25,067 nt of DNA from Acidobacteriaceae bacterium (GTDB lineage: Bacteria; Acidobacteriota; Terriglobia; Terriglobales; Acidobacteriaceae). Positions 1 to 6,403 of the stretch are shown one piece after another. The number at the start of each line of letters is the position of its first letter. The first letter of the stretch is position 1. The translations under genes and the position numbers were made by a program. The stretch lies in contig JARLFX010000120.1 of the NCBI GenBank assembly GCA_031296355.1, forward strand, positions 1 to 25,067, given 5' to 3'. The notes beneath the pieces were generated by a model. It did no database searches, was not told the DNA's origin, and worked only from the letters and a program-made list of their open reading frames with translations.

Positions 1-131
1 CCGCGGTCGGGACGGCCACGGCGGAAGCGTTTAATGGCTCCAGCGGAGGGGCGCACGGCTTGGCGGCGATGGCGCGGCTGCTTCACCCCAACAGTGTAAC
101 GCCGGGTGGGTGGGCGGCGGAAGTAGCTTAG
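1..131 (+). CDS. 3' end of an unidentified protein (partial)
   Basis: Read with codons starting at base 3, this frame stays open from the window edge to a TAG at 129-131. It gives a 42-residue tail (starting AVGTATAEAFNGSSGG and ending GGWAAEVA) that looks like ordinary globular protein. The other two forward frames stop at 32-34 and 97-99, and the third codon positions are GC-rich as in the neighbouring genes. I do not recognise the family from so short a tail. A spacer of about 105 bases separates it from the lipoprotein gene downstream. That it is coding is an inference from composition only. Confidence 0.45.
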   Translation, partial: AVGTATAEAFNGSSGGAHGLAAMARLLHPNSVTPGGWAAEVA

Positions 132-236
132 GCATAGAATTGTGCATCTTACAAAGAGCCGAATCGCCGGGGGCAAAGCTGGGTTTAGGTACGCAGTGAT
201 TAAGCGTGGTTTGGCAGGCAAGCACGAGGAAACGAT

Positions 237-1931
237 ATGAAGAAGTTTGGATCGACAGCAATTATCGCAACGGTTGCCATGGGATTGATCGTGGCAGGGT
301 GCCACAAGAACGTAGGTGCGCAGAGCCAGACGAATGATCTGGGGCCTGATCCGGCGGCTGCGAACATGGCTCCGACGGACAATGGGCAGCAGGCAACCGA
401 CCAGGGGCAGCCGCAGCAGTATGCGCCCACAGGGCAGGGAACGAATGAGGCGATCACGGCAGCACGGTCAGCCTCTGCCAGCGATCAGCAACCGGCATAT
501 CAGGATCAGGGTTACAGCGATCAGAGCGTAGACCAGGGACAGGATGCGCTGGATAACGGCGATTATGACGACGCCGAGGCGCAGTCTGATCAGGCGCCAC
601 CGCCGCTGCCGGAGTATTCGCAGCCACCGATTCCAGATGACGGGTACCTGTGGACGCCGGGGTACTGGGCGTGGGCGCCGATGGGCTACTACTGGGTGCC
701 GGGTGTGTGGGTGATGCCGCCGTACCAGGGCGCTCTGTGGACGCCTTCTTACTGGGGATTCAGAAACCACCACTACTATTTTTATCGCGGATACTGGGGC
801 CACTACATCGGCTACTACGGCGGTATCAATTATGGATTCGGCTACGGTGGCCGCGGGTATGAGGGCGGTTACTGGCGGGACAACCACTTCTTCTACAACC
901 GCGCTGTGAACAATATCCGCGGGCCGCATATCACCCGTGTGTATGTGCGGAGCGTGACGGTGGCGAACAACAACCGCGTGAGCTACAACGGGCCGGGAGG
1001 CGCGAACCTGCGTCCGGCGCCGTCGGAGTTTGCGGCGATGCGGCAGGCGCGCATGCAGCCTATGCGGACGCAGATGGAAGCGCAGCACGCAGCGTCGCAG
1101 AACCGGCAGCAGTTTGCGAATGTGAACAGGGGACGCCCGGCGGTCGTGGTGAGTGCGCGGCCGATACAGGCAGATCGCGACACGCGCCCGATGCCACCGG
1201 CGAGAATCCCTGTGCAGCAGGCGCGGCCGGGTCAGCAGCCGCAGGGTTTTGCGCGGCCGGGTCAGCCACAGCAGCAGGGACGCCCATGGGAGCAGCAGAA
1301 TAACGGGCGGCCAACTCCGGTGCAGCCGGGTGCGGTGCAGCAGCAGCGTCCGGGGCAACCTCAACCGCAGCAGACGGGTCGTCCGGGCGAGCAGCAGAAT
1401 GTTGGGCGGCCGGGGCAGCCGATGAACAGGCCTGCTCCGCAGCAGGGGCAGCCGCAGAACTTCGGACGGCCAACGCCCGCCACGCCGGCACAACAGCCAG
1501 TGCAGACAGGACGTCCGGGGCAACAACAGCAGGGCCAGCCGCAGAACTCTGGGCGGCCAGCGCCTGCGACACCGGTCCAGTCGACGCCGCAACAGAGTCG
1601 TCCGACGCCGCAACAGACGCCGCAGAACTTTGAGCGGCACGATGCACGTCCGCAGGACTTCTCACGACCAGCACCGGCGCCACAGCCGCAGGTTCGTCCT
1701 GAGCCGCAACCGCAACAGCAGCGCCAGCAGAACTTTGCGCGGCCCACGCCAACCCCGACGCCGCAGCCACAACCGGCACCGCGTCCGGCGACTCCGACAC
1801 CAGCGCCGCAACCGCGGCCAGCGCCAGCACCTGTTGCGCCACGGCCACAACCGCAGGCCCGTCCTGCGCCACAGCCACATCCTGCGCCGGCACCTGCACC
1901 GCAGGAGAAGAAGGATGAGCACCCTCACTAG
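237..1931 (+). CDS. Pro/Gln-rich lipoprotein with WxxGxW repeats
   Basis: The 564-residue protein starts at an ATG preceded by GAGGAAACGAT, a good ribosome binding site. Residues 1-22 form a lipoprotein signal (MKKFG, hydrophobic stretch, lipobox LIVAGC with Cys22), so it should be lipid-anchored in the envelope. Residues about 120-215 are rich in Tyr, Trp and Gly and contain WTPGYW, WVPGVW and WTPSYW, the pattern of the YXWGXW/WxxGxW repeat family (PF12779-like), whose function is not well defined. From about residue 320 to the end the protein is low-complexity Pro, Gln, Arg and Ala with recurring GRP(G/T)P and QQ units, and it ends in a charged EKKDEHPH tail. This half is probably disordered and may span or decorate the cell wall. 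A strong terminator follows. The long antisense frames over this gene are by-products of its repetitive GC-rich sequence. Confidence 0.85.
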   Translation: MKKFGSTAIIATVAMGLIVAGCHKNVGAQSQTNDLGPDPAAANMAPTDNGQQATDQGQPQQYAPTGQGTNEAITAARSASASDQQPAYQDQGYSDQSVDQGQDALDNGDYDDAEAQSDQAPPPLPEYSQPPIPDDGYLWTPGYWAWAPMGYYWVPGVWVMPPYQGALWTPSYWGFRNHHYYFYRGYWGHYIGYYGGINYGFGYGGRGYEGGYWRDNHFFYNRAVNNIRGPHITRVYVRSVTVANNNRVSYNGPGGANLRPAPSEFAAMRQARMQPMRTQMEAQHAASQNRQQFANVNRGRPAVVVSARPIQADRDTRPMPPARIPVQQARPGQQPQGFARPGQPQQQGRPWEQQNNGRPTPVQPGAVQQQRPGQPQPQQTGRPGEQQNVGRPGQPMNRPAPQQGQPQNFGRPTPATPAQQPVQTGRPGQQQQGQPQNSGRPAPATPVQSTPQQSRPTPQQTPQNFERHDARPQDFSRPAPAPQPQVRPEPQPQQQRQQNFARPTPTPTPQPQPAPRPATPTPAPQPRPAPAPVAPRPQPQARPAPQPHPAPAPAPQEKKDEHPH

Positions 1932-1956
1932 GAAGCTCTCTTCGAGGCAAAACAGG

Positions 1957-1990
1957 AAATGCGTAGCCGATGAGGCTACGCATTTTTGTT
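1957..1990 (+). terminator. Rho-independent terminator after the lipoprotein gene
   Basis: AATGCGTAGCC (1958-1968) and GGCTACGCATT (1974-1984) form a perfect 11-bp stem around a 5-base loop GATGA, followed by TTTGTT. It lies 26 bases after the lipoprotein stop. It also sits between two convergent genes, so it may partly terminate mntH from the other side, where the stem is followed by CCTGTTTTG. Confidence 0.85.
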
Positions 1991-2014
1991 GGGAAATTAT
2001 TCGTGTGTAGGTCT

Positions 2015-3400
2015 TTATGCGACGAGCTGCCAGAGTAGCAGAGCGTTGAGCGCAATGATAATGCCGGTGGTGAGCCAGCCGAGCCATTGGGTGGGGCGGG
2101 TGTTCATGTAGCGGCGCATGACCTGCCAGCGGCCGGTGAGGATGAGCAGCGGGATCAGCGCGAAGGGAAGGGTAAAGCTCAGTACGACCTGGGAGAAGAT
2201 GAGGATCTTCAAGGGGTCGAGGCCGAGCGCGATGATGAGGACCGCGGGAATGATGGTGATCAGGCGGCGCAGGAAGATGGGGAACTTAATGTCGAGGAAA
2301 CCTTCAATGATGACCTGGCCAGCCATGACGCCGACGGTAGACGACGAGAGGCCGGAGCAGAGCAAGGCCACGGCGAAGACCAGCGCGGAGAAGCTGCCCA
2401 TCAGCGGGCCGAGGGTGTGATGTGCGTCTTCAATACTGCTGACGGGCGCCATGCCGTGAGCAAGCAGGGGACCGAAGGCGCAGGCGGCCATCACGATCAT
2501 GGCGGAGTTGATGAGCCAGGCGCCGTTCATGGCGACGAAGACGTCAATCAGTTCGAATTTGAGGAAGCGCTGGATGAAGTGGCGGCTGTTCGCTTTGTCG
2601 AGGACGGCCTGACGGCGGCGCGGCTGCACCAGAGCGGAGTGCAGGTAGATGACGTGCGGCATGACCGTTGCGCCGAGCATGCCAACAGCGATGTATATGC
2701 TGCTGTGGTTGATCTCAGGGACAAGGGTGTGGAAGGCGGCTAGCTTCCAGCTGGGATGCACCAGAAAGACTTCAATGGCGTAGCAGACGCCGATGATGGC
2801 GACGAAGGCCATGATGCCGAGTTCGAGGAAGCGGAAGCCGGCGAGATCGAGCGCGAGGATAAGAAAGACGCAGATGGAGGTGAGCAACGCAGCCAGCAGG
2901 AGGACGTGCGTCTTGGTCCAGCCTTGTGCGACCAGTACGGAGCCGAAGAGCAGGTAGAAGCCGAGTGCGGCGCCGAGGAATTCGGCGAGATCGGTGGCGA
3001 TGGCGGAGATTTCGGCGGCGATCCAGAGGCCGATGACGGTGGGGCGGGAGAAGTGGTCGCGGCAGCTTTGCGGCAGGGTGCGGCCGGTGACGATGCCGAG
3101 TTTGGCCGAGAGGTATTGCACCAGAATGGCCATGGCGTTGGACCAGAGCAGGACCCAGAGGAGCTTGTAGCCGAAGCGGGTGCCACCGTCGATATTGGTG
3201 GCGAAGTTGCCGGGATCGATGTAGGCTACGCTGGCGACGAAGGCGGGCCCGAAGTAGGTCCAGAGCTCGCTGCGGCGCAGTTCTGGCAGCAGGCGGAACC
3301 GTGCACGGGGAGCGCTCTCGGGGGCTGCCAGGGGAGTAGACGCAGCAGGAACGAGGGCCGAGGGTACAGTGGTCGCGTTGTCAGGCTGCAAATCGCTCAT
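2015..3400 (-). CDS. mntH: Nramp-family Mn2+/divalent metal transporter
   Basis: The 461-residue polytopic membrane protein imports Mn2+ (and possibly Fe2+) with protons. The two Nramp metal-site signatures are present: DPGN at residues 62-65 (TM1) and MPH at 247-249 (TM6). Around eleven hydrophobic segments fill residues about 50-460, the usual Nramp length apart from a longer polar Pro/Ala-rich N-terminus (about 45 residues). The gene is divergent from a DtxR/MntR-type regulator, and the shared 153-base spacer holds palindromic operator-like sites over a predicted mntH promoter. This supports metal-dependent repression and makes manganese the likeliest substrate. The stop is TAA at 2015-2017, 25 bases from the terminator hairpin of the convergent lipoprotein gene. 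The family is certain; the manganese preference is inferred from context. Confidence 0.95.
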   Translation of the reverse strand: MSDLQPDNATTVPSALVPAASTPLAAPESAPRARFRLLPELRRSELWTYFGPAFVASVAYIDPGNFATNIDGGTRFGYKLLWVLLWSNAMAILVQYLSAKLGIVTGRTLPQSCRDHFSRPTVIGLWIAAEISAIATDLAEFLGAALGFYLLFGSVLVAQGWTKTHVLLLAALLTSICVFLILALDLAGFRFLELGIMAFVAIIGVCYAIEVFLVHPSWKLAAFHTLVPEINHSSIYIAVGMLGATVMPHVIYLHSALVQPRRRQAVLDKANSRHFIQRFLKFELIDVFVAMNGAWLINSAMIVMAACAFGPLLAHGMAPVSSIEDAHHTLGPLMGSFSALVFAVALLCSGLSSSTVGVMAGQVIIEGFLDIKFPIFLRRLITIIPAVLIIALGLDPLKILIFSQVVLSFTLPFALIPLLILTGRWQVMRRYMNTRPTQWLGWLTTGIIIALNALLLWQLVA

Positions 3401-3477
3401 CTGGGCATCACTCGGGGAGTATTTAGGGGACCACTGCCAATAATCGGGAAGAAAGATCGCGGTATGGAACAGTTATT

Positions 3478-3489
3478 TAGGCAAGCCTA
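3478..3489. promoter_or_regulatory. Second operator-like inverted repeat (mntH/mntR)
   Basis: TAGGC-AA-GCCTA is a perfect 5+2+5 inverted repeat. Its half-site TTAGG/CCTA(A) matches that of the adjacent 20-bp palindrome, and the two centres are 17 bp apart. The TTAGG...CCTAA style resembles known DtxR-family boxes, so it may bind a second regulator dimer. Confidence 0.55.
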
Positions 3490-3490
3490 T

Positions 3491-3510
3491 ACATTAGGTA
3501 TACCTAATGT
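3491..3510. promoter_or_regulatory. 20-bp perfect palindrome, probable MntR operator
   Basis: ACATTAGGTATACCTAATGT is identical to its own reverse complement over all 20 bases. It sits in the spacer between mntH and the DtxR/MntR-type regulator gene. Its centre GTATAC coincides with the predicted mntH -10 box, so a bound repressor would block the promoter. Size and position are typical for metal-responsive DtxR-family operators; binding is inferred. Confidence 0.75.
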
Positions 3511-3526
3511 TAGCGAAATGAGTCAA
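3498..3526 (-). promoter_or_regulatory. Predicted mntH promoter
   Basis: On the minus strand, TTGACT (3526-3521) and GTATAC (3503-3498) form a -35/-10 pair with a 17-bp spacer, close to the sigma-70 consensus. The start point would fall near 3490, giving a leader of about 90 bases. The -10 box lies in the centre of the 20-bp palindrome. Confidence 0.6.
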
Positions 3527-3553
3527 ACTGGATGCGGACGAGGATTTTGGACT

Positions 3554-4249
3554 ATGCCGGATGGACGCCGTACGGTCAGGAACAGTGAATCAGTCGATAA
3601 CTATCTGAAGGCCATTCTGTTTCTGGGTGGCGCGGAGGAGCGGCGGGTGACGAGCAGCTCGCTGGCCGAGCGGCTGGCGGTGGCGCCTGCATCGGTAACG
3701 AACATGCTGCAGAAGCTGGCGGCGGCAGCGCAACCGATGGTGGAGTATGAGCGGCATCGCGGTGTACGGCTTTCACCTGCGGGCAAGCGGCGCGCGCTGG
3801 AGGTGGTGCGGCACCACCGGCTGATCGAGACCTTTCTCTTCGAGATACTGGATTACCCGATCGAAGAGGTGCATGACGAGGCGGAGCGGCTGGAGCACTT
3901 CATCTCAGAGCGATTCGAAGAGAGGATTGCAGCGAAACTGGGCTATCCGAAGAGCGACCCGCACGGGCACGCGATTCCATCGCTGAGCGGCGAGATACTG
4001 GAGCCGGACTCGATTGCGCTGACGGAAGTAGCGGGCGAAGGAAGCTATACGATTGCGAGCGTGTCCGACGAGAATCAGCAGACGTTGCGGCGGCTGAAAA
4101 CCATAGGGATTGCTCCGGGCGCGTTTGTGCATGTGCAGAAGAACGATGCGTCTGCGGGGTATCGCGTGCGCGTGGGACATTCGCTTGAGATGGTGGAGCT
4201 GACGGCGGAGATCGCACGCGAGATCCGCATTGCGCCGGTCGAGCAGTAG
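3554..4249 (+). CDS. mntR: DtxR/MntR-family metal-dependent repressor
   Basis: The 231-residue protein has three DtxR-family domains: a winged helix (about 10-75), a dimerisation/metal domain (about 80-140) and a C-terminal FeoA/SH3-like domain (about 150-225). I chose the ATG at 3554 because GAGGA lies 9 bases upstream and family members begin just before the SxxxYLKAI helix. In-frame ATGs at 3464 and 3518 are possible, but the first lies upstream of the operators. Aligned by eye to DtxR, the metal ligands are H88/E92 (DtxR H79/E83), H107, E111 (DtxR C102), E114 and H115. Glu at the C102 position is MntR-like. The DtxR M10/MntR D8 position is Asn16, which fits neither type. It probably represses mntH, and perhaps itself, when Mn2+ is plentiful. 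Confidence 0.88.
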   Translation: MPDGRRTVRNSESVDNYLKAILFLGGAEERRVTSSSLAERLAVAPASVTNMLQKLAAAAQPMVEYERHRGVRLSPAGKRRALEVVRHHRLIETFLFEILDYPIEEVHDEAERLEHFISERFEERIAAKLGYPKSDPHGHAIPSLSGEILEPDSIALTEVAGEGSYTIASVSDENQQTLRRLKTIGIAPGAFVHVQKNDASAGYRVRVGHSLEMVELTAEIAREIRIAPVEQ

Positions 4250-4257
4250 GGAAGCAA

Positions 4258-4278
4258 GTCAGCGGTCAGCACGTCAGC
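4258..4278 (+). repeat. Short GTCAGC array (3 units)
   Basis: GTCAGC occurs at 4258, 4265 and 4273, directly after the mntR stop. A related four-unit array lies at 15990-16019, also just after a stop codon. Confidence 0.5.
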
Positions 4279-4295
4279 AAAACAATGGCGAGTAC

Positions 4296-4330
4296 AGAAG
4301 CAGATTTCGCCGCTGCGCAGCGGAATGACA
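4296..4330 (+). repeat. AATGACA intergenic repeat, copy 1
   Basis: AGAAGCAGATT...CGCTGCGCAGCGGAATGACA is one of seven related intergenic copies in the window. This copy has an internal CCGCTGCGCAGCGG palindrome. It lies between mntR and purD, on the plus strand. Confidence 0.75.
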
Positions 4331-4367
4331 AAATATAGTGCGTGATGGCATAGGCAATACGAGAAAG

Positions 4368-5639
4368 ATGGGTAGCGTGATCAAGGTACTGGTAATCGGC
4401 AGTGGTGGGCGCGAGGATGCGATTGTTTGGGCGCTGGGTAAGTCGCCGCAGGTGGGCGAGATTGTGTGTGCGCCGGGGAACGGCGGCATTGCGGATCGGG
4501 CGCGTTGCGCGGCGGTAGACAGCGGCAACCTGGATGATCTGTTGCGCGTGGTGGAAGCAGAGAAGCCGGGGCTGACCGTAGTTGGGCCGGAGCTTCCACT
4601 CAGCCTGGGGCTGGTGGATGCGCTGCAGAAGCGCGGGCTGCGGGTGTTCGGGCCGACGAAGGGCGCGGCGATGCTGGAAACCAGCAAGGCGTTTGCCAAG
4701 GATTTTATGCAGCGCCATGGGATTCCGACGGCGCGGTATACGGTGTGCCATTCGCTGGATGAGGCGCGCGGCGCGCTGCGGAATTTTCCCGGTGCGGTAG
4801 TGGTGAAGGCCGATGGGCTGGCCGCGGGCAAGGGCGTGGTGCTGTGCGCTAATCCGGCGGAGGCGCTGGAGGCTGCGGAGGGTATCTTTAGCGGCGAACT
4901 GCTGGGCGCGGCGGGCACGCAACTGGTACTGGAGGAGTTGCTGGAGGGGCCGGAGATTTCGTTCTTTGCGCTCTGCGATGGTGAGAGCGCGGTGGCGATG
5001 CAGTGTGCGCAGGACCATAAGCGCATCGGCGAAGGCGATACGGGGCCGAATACCGGTGGCATGGGAGCTTACTCGACGGATGAGCTGATGAGCGAAGGCG
5101 TGCGCGCGTGGGTGATGGATCATGTGGCGCTGCCGGTGGTGCGTGGAATGCGCGCGGAGGGTGTGCCGTTCGCAGGCGTGCTGTTTATCGGGCTGATGAT
5201 GACGGCGGATGGGCCGAAGGTGCTGGAGTTCAACACGCGCTTCGGCGATCCGGAGACGCAGACGCTGATGATGCGGCTGGAGAGCGACGTGATGGAGCTG
5301 TTCGACGCGAGCATCGACGGGCGAGTGAGGGATTTGAAGCTGAAGTGGAAGCCGGGAGCGGCGGCGTGTGTGGTGGCGGCGAGCGGCGGGTATCCGGGGA
5401 AGTTTGCGAAGGGTTTTGCGGTGAACGGGCTGGATAAGGTGACGGATGGCGTGGAGGTTTTTCACGCTGGCACGGCGCTGAAGGATGGCAAGCTGGTGAC
5501 GGCTGGCGGGCGCGTGCTGGGCGTGACGGCGGCGGACAGTACGCTGCGGGGTGCGCTGGGTAAAGCGTATGCTGCGCTGGCAGGGATCTCGTTTGAGGGA
5601 ATGGTGTACCGGCGCGATATTGGACACAGGGCGTTGTAA
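4368..5639 (+). CDS. purD: Phosphoribosylamine--glycine ligase
   Basis: The 423-residue enzyme (typical PurD length) joins glycine to 5-phosphoribosylamine using ATP, the second step of purine synthesis, in the cytoplasm. The N-terminal Rossmann-like domain opens with VLVIGSGGRE. The ATP-grasp domain shows VVVKADGLAAGKGVVL and DHKRIGEGDTGPNTGGMGAY, and the metal-binding NTRFGDPETQ follows. The C-terminus ends in the usual YRRDIGHRAL. I chose ATG 4368; GTG 4377, three codons later, would also suit the family start (M/VIKVLVIG). The upstream in-frame ATG at 4338 sits next to the repeat and is less likely. The usual GREHA motif reads GREDA here (His to Asp). The gene stands alone, without other pur genes nearby. 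Confidence 0.95.
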   Translation: MGSVIKVLVIGSGGREDAIVWALGKSPQVGEIVCAPGNGGIADRARCAAVDSGNLDDLLRVVEAEKPGLTVVGPELPLSLGLVDALQKRGLRVFGPTKGAAMLETSKAFAKDFMQRHGIPTARYTVCHSLDEARGALRNFPGAVVVKADGLAAGKGVVLCANPAEALEAAEGIFSGELLGAAGTQLVLEELLEGPEISFFALCDGESAVAMQCAQDHKRIGEGDTGPNTGGMGAYSTDELMSEGVRAWVMDHVALPVVRGMRAEGVPFAGVLFIGLMMTADGPKVLEFNTRFGDPETQTLMMRLESDVMELFDASIDGRVRDLKLKWKPGAAACVVAASGGYPGKFAKGFAVNGLDKVTDGVEVFHAGTALKDGKLVTAGGRVLGVTAADSTLRGALGKAYAALAGISFEGMVYRRDIGHRAL

Positions 5640-5681
5640 CGGCAGGTCGGTGATGGCGGGAGATTCGTGCTGCTGCGGAAA

Positions 5682-5715
5682 CCCGGGTCTCAGAAGCGAG
5701 ACCCGGGGCACCCGC
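5682..5715 (+). repeat. Hairpin-GCACCCGC repeat, copy 1
   Basis: CCCGGGTCTC (5682-5691), loop AGAAGC and GAGACCCGGG (5698-5707) form a perfect 10-bp stem followed immediately by GCACCCGC. Two more copies lie at 8111-8150 and 8195-8228. There is no T-run, so it is not a standard terminator, though it lies between the convergent purD and thioredoxin-like genes. Confidence 0.8.
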
Positions 5716-5800
5716 TTCGGTGGCGGATCAAGGATGAACGCGGGAAGAAGGGCATTGTTCCCGGCTTTGTGATTTACTTGCCGTGCGCAGAGACGATGAC

Positions 5801-6334
5801 CTAATGCTTGGGCTTGTACTGCTGTAGAACGAGCATGAACTTGCTCTTGTTGTAGCTCTCGTCTCCGTCTTCAAGAACATTGGTGGGCTGGGAGACGAGG
5901 CTATTGCCCTTTTCGCCGATCACGATGATGAAGATGTGTGGGTAGCCCGTGATCTTCGGGAACTTTGCGAGGAACTCCTTGTTCTCGTTCTCGCGGCTCA
6001 TGTTCACTTTGAGTACGACGTAGTTGTCGTTCAGGAGTGATTGCATGTCTTTGCGCTGGGCGAAGAATTTATCCATGTACTTGCACCAGACACACCATGC
6101 GCCACCGACCTCAATGAGGACGTTGCGGTGAGTGGCCTTTGCCTGCGCTACGGCGAGCTCAAGGTCTGCCGCTGGGTCACGCTTGGGGTCGTAGGCGGTG
6201 GGCAGTGCTGTGGGTGCTGTTGCAGCGGTGGGTGCTGGAGCTGGCGTTGCTGCAGTCTGCGCGTGAAGATTGGGGGGGAGTGCAAGGTTAAGGGCGAACG
6301 TGAGAGCGATGGAGTAGATGGCTTTGCGCTGCAT
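5801..6334 (-). CDS. Secreted thioredoxin-fold protein
   Basis: The 177-residue protein has a signal peptide (about residues 1-26, ending LHAQ) and an Ala/Pro/Thr-rich linker, so the thioredoxin-like domain (from about residue 55) should face the periplasm. The active site is WCVWC in GGAWCVWCKYMDKFF, a CxxC as in the Thioredoxin_7/DUF255-like group, which reduces or exchanges disulfides. A cis-Pro region follows (ITGYPHIFII). The start is supported by GAGGTG placed 6 bases before ATG. It lies 69 bases downstream of the 490-residue gene on the same strand, so co-transcription is possible. A specific partner cannot be named. Confidence 0.85.
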   Translation of the reverse strand: MQRKAIYSIALTFALNLALPPNLHAQTAATPAPAPTAATAPTALPTAYDPKRDPAADLELAVAQAKATHRNVLIEVGGAWCVWCKYMDKFFAQRKDMQSLLNDNYVVLKVNMSRENENKEFLAKFPKITGYPHIFIIVIGEKGNSLVSQPTNVLEDGDESYNKSKFMLVLQQYKPKH

Positions 6335-6403
6335 GAAAACACCTCGCGCGCCATGTTATGCGAGAACGCTTCATTTTGAAAGTAAATTGGCGAAGGCTGC
6401 TTA

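Noticed and set aside
2756..3553. An N-terminal extension of the regulator frame reaching far into mntH
   Set aside because: It is antisense to mntH and would run through the operators; the DtxR-type domain begins just after ATG 3554, which has a ribosome binding site.
5682..5707. The purD downstream hairpin as a rho-independent terminator
   Set aside because: There is no T-run, and the same hairpin with its GCACCCGC tail recurs elsewhere as a repeat.
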